From positions 1 to 64,000 of the IMG/VR virus record IMGVR_UViG_3300031787_000089: 64,000 nt of DNA; one strand, given 5' to 3'. The stretch's first letter is position 1, and each line of letters opens with the position of its first letter. This DNA is from a virus. The notes beneath the pieces are model-generated. The model worked only from the letters and a program-made list of their open reading frames with translations. It did no database searches and was not told the origin of the DNA. The position numbers and the translations under genes were made by a program. Positions 1 through 9,500 of the stretch are shown here, one piece after another.

Positions 1-1
1 T

Positions 2-844
2 ATTAGAATTGAAGCCAACACTATTAAAACTACTATCTCTAATTCTAACTTAGAATTATCTGGTAGTGCGACCGGCGGCGTTTTAGCAGAACAAATACGA
101 TTCACCAATAATGTAATTTCGAATAACGTTGGAACAACTGTAGTTTTTAATCCAACTGTTGTATTTGATAAAACTAACGCAATATTAGTACCTGTAGGCA
201 CTACTGGAGATCGATCATCACTGAATGACGGAGAGTTTAGATTTAATTCTACAAAAAATAATTTTGAAGGGTTTGGTGGAACAGTTGTGGGATTTACTCA
301 AGTTTCTGATCTTGACGGAAACACACGAGTCTACATTGATGACATAAAATCTGTTAACAGTAATGTTATTAAATTTCAAATTAGTGGAGCAATAAAAACC
401 ACAATCGATCAAACAAAAATCAATACAACCAAAATTTCTGTAAATGACACACTGTCGATTGAATCAACAGTTAGTAAAATCAGTACATCAGTACTTAACG
501 GTGATATTAGGATCGAAGCGCAAGGTACTGGAGATTTAAGTGTTGAACAATTTAAATTTAGCGGCGACACAATTTTCAGCACCAATCAAAACATACTTTT
601 AAATACTGTAGGCCGAGGGTATTTTAAAATTGCTGGAACCAATGCGCTAGCTATTCCCAACGGTCCAACTATTACAACAGCCCCACCGGGTACTCAAACT
701 GGCGACTTCCGTTTAAATACCGACACCGGTAATTTAGAAGTATTCAACGGAACCGAGTATGCTCTTATAATTGGACCAAGTTCGACTGTTACTCAAACTC
801 AACTTGAAGAAATCATTGATCTTTACACCATCATCTTTGGTTAA
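2..844 (+). CDS. Tail fibre-like virion protein, 5' end outside the window
   Basis: The frame is open from base 2, so the gene begins before the window; a GTG at 287 is only an internal valine. The visible 280 residues are a low-complexity beta-rich protein with the same domain order as the next gene: a GxFRFN..NNFEGFGG hairpin, a DLDGNTRVYIDD segment, an RIEAQGTGDLSVEQFKF repeat unit, a GRGYFKIAGTNAL segment, then GDFRLNTDTGNLEVFNG. It ends in a short helix-like tail (EEIIDLYTIIFG). Such proteins are fibres or decorations of marine T4-like phages. The role is inferred from composition, repeats and neighbours; no enzymatic motif is visible. Confidence 0.7.
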   Translation: MRIEANTIKTTISNSNLELSGSATGGVLAEQIRFTNNVISNNVGTTVVFNPTVVFDKTNAILVPVGTTGDRSSLNDGEFRFNSTKNNFEGFGGTVVGFTQVSDLDGNTRVYIDDIKSVNSNVIKFQISGAIKTTIDQTKINTTKISVNDTLSIESTVSKISTSVLNGDIRIEAQGTGDLSVEQFKFSGDTIFSTNQNILLNTVGRGYFKIAGTNALAIPNGPTITTAPPGTQTGDFRLNTDTGNLEVFNGTEYALIIGPSSTVTQTQLEEIIDLYTIIFG

Positions 845-855
845 ATCCAATTTTG

Positions 856-863
856 AATAAATA
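856..863 (+). promoter_or_regulatory. Late promoter octamer (AATAAATA), long leader
   Basis: One mismatch to the T4 late octamer TATAAATA, about 100 bases before the ATG at 964. It would give the longest leader in the window. The leader contains two hairpins (see the entry at 871-946). Confidence 0.5.
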
Positions 864-870
864 AACTAGT

Positions 871-946
871 ACAAGCGTAGACCAAATGCTTGTGTAATCA
901 AACTGTGGTAAACCCGCAATGTAAGGTGGTTAACCGTGAAACACGG
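871..946 (+). other. Candidate structured 5' leader with two hairpins
   Basis: The 119-base gap between two fibre genes has no gene. Hairpin 1 pairs 871-878 with 886-893 (8 pairs including one G.U, 7-base loop). Hairpin 2 pairs CCGTG 934-938 with CACGG 942-946 across an AAA loop. Neither is followed by a T run, so they do not look like terminators. A GAGGAGAG ribosome site follows at 953-960, just before ATG 964. This could be a translation-control or processing element; that is inference. Confidence 0.35.
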
Positions 947-963
947 GGTATTGAGGAGAGCTA

Positions 964-2475
964 ATGGCTGTTGGTCGTATTTCCGGTCCGCTCTTAAAGG
1001 CAAATTTGCTTCGTAACGGAGTAGATCTGGCTTTTGAGACCGATCTATTATTCTTAAAAGTGGCATCACCCACTAATGCAACTCCAAGAGTGGGCATCAA
1101 CACGAATAATCCTCAATACGATTTAGATGTTGCAGGTACTACACGTACCATAGATTTAGAAGTTGTTAACGAATCAAGAATAGCTAATCTAATTTTCAAT
1201 GGCAACAATTTAAGTTCAACTACAAACACTTTATCGTTGTTACCTGCTAACAATGACTTTACTGTTTATCAATCTAAGATTCAAGTTGATGATCTAGTAA
1301 TTCAAAATAATCAAATTTCAACTGCTGTTTCAAATTCAAATTTACAGTTTAGACCAAATGGTACTGGTAAAGTTGAAGTATTTTCTGATGCTAATGTATA
1401 TGGTAATTTATATACAACAGGAAATATTACAGCAGACGGTAATATTAATATTGGTGGTAATATTACAATTGGTGATGAAGCAACAGATACCATTTCTATC
1501 GTTGCAGGTATTACCAGCAATTTAAGACCAGAAACTACGGATACTTATACGCTAGGAACTCCGCAATTAAGATGGAAAAATCTTAATGCTAATAATATAT
1601 TACTATCTGATATTGAAATATTCGATAATGTTATTAGAACAATTACTTCAAACGCTAATTTAGAACTTAAAGCCAACGGTACCGGTGCTATAAGATTAGA
1701 AAAAATAGATATTAATGAAAATGTAATTTCTACATGGGACAACAACGAAGATTTACTAATACGTCCTAACGGATCTGGGGTAGTTAGATTTGATACAACT
1801 CAAGCAATTACATTACCAAAAGGAACAATTGCTCAAAGACCATTCCCCGCTAGTCCGGGCATGATTAGATATAATACGGAAACTAGCAAATATGAAGGGT
1901 ATGACGGATCAGCATGGTATGGATTATCGGGCGTAGAAGATGCCGACGGTAATACTAAAATTACAGCAGAACTAACACCGGGTGCAAATGACAATACTAT
2001 TAGATTTTATGCAAATGGTTCGTTAGTTGCGGATATGAATACAACTAGATTTGACATTAAAAATTCGTTAACTGTCGGTAATATTAGTATTCAAGGTAAT
2101 TTAATTACAACAACTGTAACTAATGAAAATTTCACTATTGAGGCCAACGGTACTGGCGCAGTTAGATTAGCAAATTTTGCATTTAATAACAATACTATTA
2201 CAAACACTGTAAATGATGCAGTAAGTTTATTACAGCCAACAGGAAATGGATATTTTAAATTTCAAGGCACCAACGGATTTGTATTACCAGTTGGTACTAA
2301 CTTAGAAAGGCCAACAGCATATGCAGTAGTTGGTATGACTCGTTTTAACACCGATACTCAAGTTGTTGAAGTTTGGAACGGTTTACAATGGCAAAATCCA
2401 TCCGGCGCTCAGGGTGCTATTACTGAACAAACAGCAATTGACGTTGCAATTGAGAAAGTTATACAACTAGGATAA
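964..2475 (+). CDS. Tail fibre-like virion protein with internal repeats
   Basis: 503 residues, start chosen for the GAGGAGAG site 3 bases upstream. The protein is a paralogue of the preceding gene. Repeats of the type NLxxxANGTGAVRLxxFxxxxNTI recur about four times (for example near residues 115, 240, 400), interleaved with two copies of a GMxRxNTxTxxxExxxGxxW hairpin (near residues 298 and 458). It ends AIEKVIQLG. Virion fibre or decoration is the likely role. The tandem copies suggest duplication of fibre genes as a source of receptor variability. No catalytic motif is seen. Confidence 0.7.
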   Translation: MAVGRISGPLLKANLLRNGVDLAFETDLLFLKVASPTNATPRVGINTNNPQYDLDVAGTTRTIDLEVVNESRIANLIFNGNNLSSTTNTLSLLPANNDFTVYQSKIQVDDLVIQNNQISTAVSNSNLQFRPNGTGKVEVFSDANVYGNLYTTGNITADGNINIGGNITIGDEATDTISIVAGITSNLRPETTDTYTLGTPQLRWKNLNANNILLSDIEIFDNVIRTITSNANLELKANGTGAIRLEKIDINENVISTWDNNEDLLIRPNGSGVVRFDTTQAITLPKGTIAQRPFPASPGMIRYNTETSKYEGYDGSAWYGLSGVEDADGNTKITAELTPGANDNTIRFYANGSLVADMNTTRFDIKNSLTVGNISIQGNLITTTVTNENFTIEANGTGAVRLANFAFNNNTITNTVNDAVSLLQPTGNGYFKFQGTNGFVLPVGTNLERPTAYAVVGMTRFNTDTQVVEVWNGLQWQNPSGAQGAITEQTAIDVAIEKVIQLG

Positions 2476-2478
2476 AAA

Positions 2479-2808
2479 ATGGCAACAGCATTTAAAAATA
2501 CAGTTATACCAGAAATCGGAACAACACCAACACAAGTTATTCAAACGGGAGCTTCTGCTAGAGTTACAATTATTGGATTTAGTATGACCAATTTGTTAGA
2601 GGAAGCAGTTCAGGTTAGTGTGTTAATGACAGATACATCTAGTACTACAGCATACTTTATTAAAGAAACAATTATTCCACCGTTTCAAACGTTAAGAGCA
2701 ATCAATGGTGGAGAAAAATTAATTTTAATGAGCGATAACGAAATGAAAGTTGTCAGTACAAAACCAGATTCTGTTGACGTTGTTGTAAGTTACGTAGAAA
2801 TTACATAA
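2479..2808 (+). CDS. Small putative virion protein
   Basis: 109 residues starting three bases after the upstream stop, so probably translationally coupled. It is beta-rich with no cysteine, lacks a signal peptide or membrane segment, and ends in alternating hydrophobic strands (VDVVVSYVEIT). Position inside the fibre cluster suggests a small structural or attachment protein. I do not recognise a named family. Confidence 0.55.
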   Translation: MATAFKNTVIPEIGTTPTQVIQTGASARVTIIGFSMTNLLEEAVQVSVLMTDTSSTTAYFIKETIIPPFQTLRAINGGEKLILMSDNEMKVVSTKPDSVDVVVSYVEIT

Positions 2809-2820
2809 GGAATTATAAAA

Positions 2821-3195
2821 ATGAGTCAAACATATTACGTTGGCGCACCAGATCTAGGCTCAATGCTTGGTGAAGGTAATATTAGATATTTTTACGGACT
2901 TCGTCGCGATGCAGAAGGTAACATTTTTTTAAGTAAAGTTGACCAGGTCTTGGGAGACGATATAGTTCCTATTAATGTTGCCGGACCGTTTGACGAAAAT
3001 TTTAATGATTTTGAATTTGGTGTTGATTTTTTTGATGGTACATTAGAAGATAAAACAAAACCATACCCAAATTTATATTTTGATCAATATAAGTGGGACG
3101 AGCGTAACATTTATTATTATATCAATGAGAATGGTGAACTAGTAGCACGTATCAATAAAAAATACGATTATAGTTTAGTAGATGTTGGACAATAA
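2821..3195 (+). CDS. Hypothetical protein of the fibre cluster
   Basis: 124 residues preceded by AAGGA at 2808-2812. It is acidic and aromatic-rich (many Tyr, Phe, Asp), with a DFEFGVDFFDGTLED stretch and a C-terminal INKKYDYSLVDVGQ. It has no recognised domain. The stop codon lies inside the late promoter octamer of the next gene. A small virion component is the most economical guess from context. Confidence 0.5.
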   Translation: MSQTYYVGAPDLGSMLGEGNIRYFYGLRRDAEGNIFLSKVDQVLGDDIVPINVAGPFDENFNDFEFGVDFFDGTLEDKTKPYPNLYFDQYKWDERNIYYYINENGELVARINKKYDYSLVDVGQ

Positions 3196-3198
3196 ATA
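3191..3198 (+). promoter_or_regulatory. Late promoter octamer (AATAAATA)
   Basis: Overlaps the stop of the upstream gene. It lies 21 bases before ATG 3220, with an ACGAGGAT ribosome site between: the leader-bearing class of late promoter in this genome. Confidence 0.55.
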
Positions 3199-3219
3199 TA
3201 AAATTAACGAGGATTAACC

Positions 3220-6200
3220 ATGGCAGAGTTTAAATTAGGTAGATTGCGTTTTGTATGGAAGAATACATGGACAACATCTACTGCATATGTTAAAGACGAT
3301 ATTGTAAGATATGGTGGCAAGGCTTATGTGTGCGTATCAAGTCACACATCATCTGCAACCGTAGCAGGGGGCTTTTATAGCGATTTATCCACTAGATGGC
3401 AGTTAATGAATGACGGTATTCAGTGGGCACAAGCGTGGGCGACCAGTACATATTATAAAGTTGCCGACGTAGTCAAGTACGGAGGCCGCGCTTATATTTG
3501 TATTACTGGTCACACTTCTGCTGCTACCGCTGCACTGGGACTAGAACAAAACTCTGCCAACTGGGAAGTTTTAGTAGACGGTATTGCATTTGGCGGTGCA
3601 TGGTCTTCTGCTGTAAGATATAAAGTTAACGATGTTGTTAGTTATGGCGGACAGTTATACATCTGTAATTTACATCACACTAGTACATCAACATTTGATG
3701 TAGCTAAGTTCACATTATTTGCGTCTGGTCTACAATTTGAAGGAGCATATGCTGGAGGCACTTCATATCAACCAGGTGACGTTGTAACATACGGTTCAAA
3801 CTCATATGTAGCAGTACAGACCACATTAGGGAATTTGCCAACTGATCCAGTATACTGGACTGCAATCACAACCGGTGTTCAATTTAGAGGTGCTTACGCA
3901 GGAGGGACTGCATATAGAAAAGGTGATATTGTTAGTTTTGGAGCACATACGTTCGTTGCCAAACAAGATACCACAGGCAATGCTCCAAGTAATGCAACTT
4001 TCTGGGATACGCTTAATACTGGCTCTAAATTTAGCGGCACTTATGCCGGCGGAACGACTTATAATATTGGGGAAGTTGTTCAATACGGCGGATACCAATA
4101 TATTGCAAAACAAACCACTACAGGAAATCTTCCAACTAATGCAACCTATTGGGATGTACTAGTTAAAGGTTATACTTACGTTGGTACTTACAGTACTGCC
4201 GGTACTTATAAACCAGGTGAATTAGTTGATTATGGTGGTAGTATCTATGCAGCCAAAGTTGATGTAGCAATTAATCAAGAACCATCAGATAATACCAAAT
4301 GGGATTTATTTGCCAAAGGATTCCAGTTTAGAGGAATATGGACAGGAGCTCCAGCACATCCGTATGTTCCAGGAGATTTAGTAAAATACGGCGGACATGT
4401 ATATGTTAATATTTTAACAGCAACAAACCAAGTTCCGACAAATGCCACATATTGGACAAAATTTGTCGACGGTTTATCGTTTGTGGGAAATTACGCAAAC
4501 GCTACAGCTTACAAACCAGGCGAAGCTGTTAGATACGGTGGTCGTGTTTATCTTTGTATCCTAGCGCACACATCAGATAACGCAACCAATATTGAACCAC
4601 CAAATGCTACATACTGGGAACTATTAAGTTCTGGTATGAAATGGATGGGCACTTGGAGTGCCGGCACTGAATATGATTTAGATGATGTTGTTTCATACTT
4701 ACAGAGTTCGTATATTTCTATTGTTAGTGATAATATTGGAAACGATCCAGTTTCGTCGCCCGGTTCGTGGCAGCTAGTTGCTCAAACAGGTGACTTAGGT
4801 CCTGTTTTAACAACCACGGGCGATACTTATTTTAGAAACTCGGCTGGCTCAGTAGCAAGATTACCAATTGGTACTAATGGTCAAATTTTGGTAGCCAGTG
4901 CAGCTGGAATTCCTGGATACGAAAATAATAATCAAACAGCAAATGTCTATTATGTCACTCCCGAAGGTAGTAATAGTAATAACGGCAGAACACTGAATCG
5001 TGCATTTGCATCTATTAGATATGCCTGCACACAAGTCACTGGACCCGCAACAATTTATGTTAAGAGCGGAACTTATACAGAACAACTACCTATTGTAGTA
5101 CCGGCTAGCGTTTCAATCGTTGGCGACGGTGTAAGAACTACTACTGTAACAGCAGCCGCAGGAACTAGTACAGACGGATCAACATTGAACAGTAGAACAA
5201 CTATGTTCTTAATGAGTAATGCTTCGATGGTAAAAGATCTAAATTGTACAGGCATGAACGGGTTTGCAATAAGTGGCGGAACACCAACTAGTATTGAAGC
5301 AGCGACTAGAGGCGGTGTATTCTTTGCACTAAATCCTGACAGTCCTGTAACTACTAAGAGTCCATATATTCAGGATGTTACTACATTTTCTACCGCAGGC
5401 ATTGGTGCGTTAATTGACGGCGGAGTTCATAATACCGGCAATAAATCAATGGTCCTAAGTAACTTTACATGTATCAACGATGGGGGTGTTGGAGTCTGGA
5501 CCAGACATGCAGCTAAAGCAGAACTAGTTTCTGTGTTCACTTATTATTGTGTGTTTGGATATGCTTCATCAGACGGTGGTCAAATTCGTGCATTAAACGG
5601 TAATAATAGTTACGGAACTTATGGATCAGCATCAGAAGGATTTGATACATTTGAAACTCCGGTGACTGGTGTATTGCATGGCGGACTAATTACATATCAA
5701 AGTATCGTTGGCGGTTCGTTTAGTCCAGGGCAGACAATTACTGGTAGTGTATCAGGAGCCACTGGAACGGTATTGAGTTCGCAAGAGGGTGTTAGCAGAA
5801 TTTATTATAAAGCAGTATCTAATACATTCCAAGCAGGCGAAACTGTTTCAAATGGTTCTGGAGTAAGCGCAGTTATTGCCACCGGCGGTGTAACAGGACA
5901 GAAAGGATTTGTATTAGCATTATCTGGATTTAGTTCTGAACCTAGACCAGGTGGCAGTATTACAATTGCCGGCGATTCTCAACCATATATTATTCAAACG
6001 GTTGCTGATTATTCAGCAGGTGGTAGTGGTTATAAACCTGCAGGTTATGCGTTGGTAATTTTAACAACAGAAAAATTAACAGCAAGCGCAGATACTACCG
6101 CAGTTACTCTAAGATACAGATTTAGTACAGTCAGACTAACAGGTCACGACTTTTTAAGTGTTGGTACCGGTGGCATTAGTACTACTAATTACCCAGGTGT

Positions 6201-6564
6201 TCCTTCACAAGCAGCATCACAAGTAAATGAAGTTATTGAAACATATCCGGGTCGTGTTTATTATGTTACAACAGACCAAGATGGTAATTTCAGAGTTGGT
6301 GAATACTTTAAAGTCGATCAAGCAACTGGTAAAGCAACGTTAAATGCAAGTGCATTCGATCTAAGCGGTTTGACCAGTTTAAGATTAGGTAGTATTGGAG
6401 CTCAGTTAGGTGAATTGGTTAACGAATTTTCATCAGACACCACACTAAGCGGAAATTCAAATTCAGCAGTTCCAACAGAGGCAGCAGTTAAATCGTATGT
6501 TGATACAAACAATACGCAAACAAACGTTAACTCGATCGCTTACGCCATTGCGTTAGGCGGATAA
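3220..6564 (+). CDS. Long tail fibre protein: ten tandem W/Y repeats, beta-helix, fibre tip
   Basis: 1114 residues. Residues about 8-525 hold ten tandem repeats of roughly 50 residues with the pattern W/Y-x(5)-Y-x-x-x-D-x-V-x-Y-G-G-x-x-Y, like carbohydrate-binding modules of chitinases (CBM5/12-like). Residues about 574-870 resemble a pectate-lyase-type right-handed beta-helix (NVYYVTPEGSNSNNGRTL, then IYVKSGTYTE). The C-terminus carries a fibre-type segment (SAVPTEAAVKSYVD) and ends AYAIALGG, as in the 355-residue fibre protein downstream. A glycan-binding, possibly receptor-recognising adhesin is inferred. GAGG precedes the ATG. Confidence 0.75.
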   Translation: MAEFKLGRLRFVWKNTWTTSTAYVKDDIVRYGGKAYVCVSSHTSSATVAGGFYSDLSTRWQLMNDGIQWAQAWATSTYYKVADVVKYGGRAYICITGHTSAATAALGLEQNSANWEVLVDGIAFGGAWSSAVRYKVNDVVSYGGQLYICNLHHTSTSTFDVAKFTLFASGLQFEGAYAGGTSYQPGDVVTYGSNSYVAVQTTLGNLPTDPVYWTAITTGVQFRGAYAGGTAYRKGDIVSFGAHTFVAKQDTTGNAPSNATFWDTLNTGSKFSGTYAGGTTYNIGEVVQYGGYQYIAKQTTTGNLPTNATYWDVLVKGYTYVGTYSTAGTYKPGELVDYGGSIYAAKVDVAINQEPSDNTKWDLFAKGFQFRGIWTGAPAHPYVPGDLVKYGGHVYVNILTATNQVPTNATYWTKFVDGLSFVGNYANATAYKPGEAVRYGGRVYLCILAHTSDNATNIEPPNATYWELLSSGMKWMGTWSAGTEYDLDDVVSYLQSSYISIVSDNIGNDPVSSPGSWQLVAQTGDLGPVLTTTGDTYFRNSAGSVARLPIGTNGQILVASAAGIPGYENNNQTANVYYVTPEGSNSNNGRTLNRAFASIRYACTQVTGPATIYVKSGTYTEQLPIVVPASVSIVGDGVRTTTVTAAAGTSTDGSTLNSRTTMFLMSNASMVKDLNCTGMNGFAISGGTPTSIEAATRGGVFFALNPDSPVTTKSPYIQDVTTFSTAGIGALIDGGVHNTGNKSMVLSNFTCINDGGVGVWTRHAAKAELVSVFTYYCVFGYASSDGGQIRALNGNNSYGTYGSASEGFDTFETPVTGVLHGGLITYQSIVGGSFSPGQTITGSVSGATGTVLSSQEGVSRIYYKAVSNTFQAGETVSNGSGVSAVIATGGVTGQKGFVLALSGFSSEPRPGGSITIAGDSQPYIIQTVADYSAGGSGYKPAGYALVILTTEKLTASADTTAVTLRYRFSTVRLTGHDFLSVGTGGISTTNYPGVPSQAASQVNEVIETYPGRVYYVTTDQDGNFRVGEYFKVDQATGKATLNASAFDLSGLTSLRLGSIGAQLGELVNEFSSDTTLSGNSNSAVPTEAAVKSYVDTNNTQTNVNSIAYAIALGG
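3241..4790 (+). repeat. Ten tandem carbohydrate-binding-like repeats (protein level)
   Basis: Each unit of about 50 codons encodes a start such as FRGAYAGGTAYRKGDIVSFG followed by an aromatic strand. Units 4-6 are the most alike (GAYAGGTSY, GAYAGGTAY, GTYAGGTTY), suggesting recent duplication. The first three and the ninth share an HTS ending. The number of copies may vary among relatives. Confidence 0.75.
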
Positions 6565-6567
6565 ATA
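6560..6567 (+). promoter_or_regulatory. Late promoter octamer (GATAAATA)
   Basis: Overlaps the stop of the upstream fibre gene and lies 19 bases before ATG 6587, with AAAAGGATAG as ribosome site. Confidence 0.6.
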
Positions 6568-6586
6568 TTAAAAAGGATAGAAATAA

Positions 6587-9500
6587 ATGGCTAAGACACT
6601 AGTTTTCAATTATACATTTACACCGGGATCAGATTCTATCACGGTCGATGGTAACGTTTCACCTAAAAGGGTGTTGTTAATCACAAACGTTACAAAAAAC
6701 ATTATTTTGTTTAACTTTGCTGATACTACAAAGAAAATTATCAGTGCAACTTATAGTACTGCAAACGATACAACTACGTTTGTTTTACAATACGATTGTG
6801 CAGCAATGCTTGCTGGTGATAATCTACAGATTTTCATTGAACAAGATTTCAACGAAATAGAACCAAGCCCGACATTTACAGATCCTGTATCTAAGATGCG
6901 TGTTTCACAACCAAACACACTTATTGATACGGACTTTGAATACGGTTTGCAATCTACCAAGTGGGAAACCGTAGAGCGCATGAATGAAGTTCCAGCGTTC
7001 CATAGCATTTTAGGTGATACTCCGTTAACAAACATTGTTGGCATCACAACCAGTGGTACAAGAATTGTAACAGTAACAACCAGTGTTGCACACGGTATTG
7101 TTACTGGTATTCCTATTGATGTAAGAGGAGTAGGTTCTCCGTCTGCTGAAGGTACATTTGTAGTTAAAAGAACTACAGATTTAACATTCACTTACGAAGC
7201 TCGTGCTGTTCAACCAGGTAATGTTGCCGTTCCGGCTAGTATTTTTACTCCATATGTAACAATTACATTGGGTAGATTCTATGTAGGATCGCAAGTAGAT
7301 TTAGATAATTCTGTTGCAAACACCACAGGTATGTTAGTTACTAACGGTTCTAATCCTAGTACCTTAACAGCCTACACTGAACAAAGACATGGCTTTCCAG
7401 CAAACAGTACATTCTATTTGGTAAACAGTCTTGCTAATTTAAAATTAGATTTTAATCCAGTTTCTTTAACTACAGGAACAGGCGAAGTTGACGATCGTAT
7501 AACTTTAGCAGGAACAAACGCTGTGTTTACAGCCACTACTAGTACAACAACACTGACCGTTACAGTATTGACCAGTGGAGTGTTAACTATTGGATCTGTT
7601 ATTACTGGTGGAACATTTACTCCGGGCTGTATCATTACTGCATTCGGTACTGGAGTAGGCGGTACTGGTACGTATACAATCAGTCAATCAAATACCAACG
7701 GTAGTGCGGTATCATATACAGCAACCAGTTACGGAACTGGCTATTTTAATCCAACTGAGCCATTCCACACCGGTTCAATCAGAAGAAATATTACTCAGCT
7801 TGATATTAACATTTCAACAGGCGTAATTACTATGGCTAAACACGGTCTAGTAACTGGAGACATGGTGGCTTATGTTGGTGTTAGCCCAGCTGGAGTGTTG
7901 CCTCAGGTCAATGCTAATGCATCTACATGGTTCAACTATGCTGGTGGTCAAATACCACAATACGGTACTGCGGTAAGTGCTACATTGGGCAAATTTATGT
8001 TTGTTAATGTAACAGGACCAGATACTTTCAAGTTATACATGAACCCAAAAGATGCATATGCCGATACAAGTCAATTAGTTTTTAACGGTATTGGATCAGG
8101 TACTCATACATTTGCATTGTTTAGACGCGGTACTGATGTAATTCCTAATATTGCTTCTATTGAATCAGTTAATGCAACTTCAGTTTATATTGTTACATTA
8201 ACAGCTGGAAATACATGTCAAGGACTTAATATTTTTCCTAAACAGCAAATTACAGTTAGCGGGGCAGATGTTGCAGCATTAAACGGTGTATTTAGAGTTA
8301 TCTCTACCAGTTTTGATAGAAATGGCACTACTTTTAGAATGCAGGGACCAACCAATGCAGCTGGTGTTGATATCAATGCAACTGCCAGTCAAGTTTACAC
8401 TGTATTAAATTCTGGTGGCAATGGTACAACCAGTTTTAACAGATATGATGCTGTAACAGGATTCGGTATTAGAGCACAACTACATGAAGATCCGCTTTGG
8501 AATAGACATCGTGCGTCTATTGACGATTGGAGATCTAAAACTGGTAAATGGTTTACTCTGCAACACTGCGGTATTACTGCCAATAGCGATGCAATCTACA
8601 TTAAAAATCACGGTTTAGAAACTGGTGAGCCAGTAATTTTTCAAAACTATGGGCAAGCCAATAGTGGTGGAACTAACGTTCCTACAGGTGATGCAATCTA
8701 TTTTGTCAATAGAGTAGACGCTGACTCATTTGAACTATTTTGGGGTGAAAACGTTTCAGTAGCAACAGGACCTTACGCCAGTGCAACTTCTGGTAGTAAA
8801 CTTGACTTTAGTGCATTGACCACAATTGCAGGCGGTTTTATGTGTATTCAGCCAGGATTTACTGTAAACACATTTACTGCAACAGCAACAGGTGGAAGCG
8901 GAGCAGCACGTGATCGTGTTATCTCTCAATATCAAACTGTGCCAGCAAATATCTACGAAGGACAAAAAATTATTCTAAAATTAGGTACTGGTTCATCTGC
9001 GCCAACTGGTGTGACTACCAGTGCCAATACTTTTGGTGCTTTTCAATATTACTATGTAAGAAATGTATGGACTGGTGACGGTGTTGTAGAATTTTCTATT
9101 AGCTTAACTCCTACAGGCTCACCAGTTGACTTTAGTGGCGGTACAATTACCTCTGGTGTCGGTGGCACAGGTGTTACGGGTGGCGGAAGATTTTTCTGCT
9201 GCGCAATTGATGAAAATCCATTTAGCAACAGCTTCTTCCTAGCAAATCACGGCGGAGTACAGACAAATCAACGTGTTGGAAATCTTTCAGGATCCACTGA
9301 TTTAGTTACAGGAATTGCATCACAGGGTGTATATCCTACTGGCCCAGATTATCCTGGTCCACTATTTGACACAGTAACTGATGCAACTGGTGCTAACTGG
9401 CCAAGAATTCGTACATATCTAACACAGCCTACACAGGTTATTCCTGGATTGACCAGCGGTAGTCAGTACTACATGGTTCCAATCACCAATGATATCTTTA

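Noticed and set aside
845-963. tRNA in the gap before 964
   Set aside because: Two hairpins occur but there is no acceptor stem, T-loop GTTCGAA-type sequence or CCA end.
3875-4162. 95-residue frame inside the tandem-repeat fibre gene
   Set aside because: Generated by the repeats read in another frame; no start signal.
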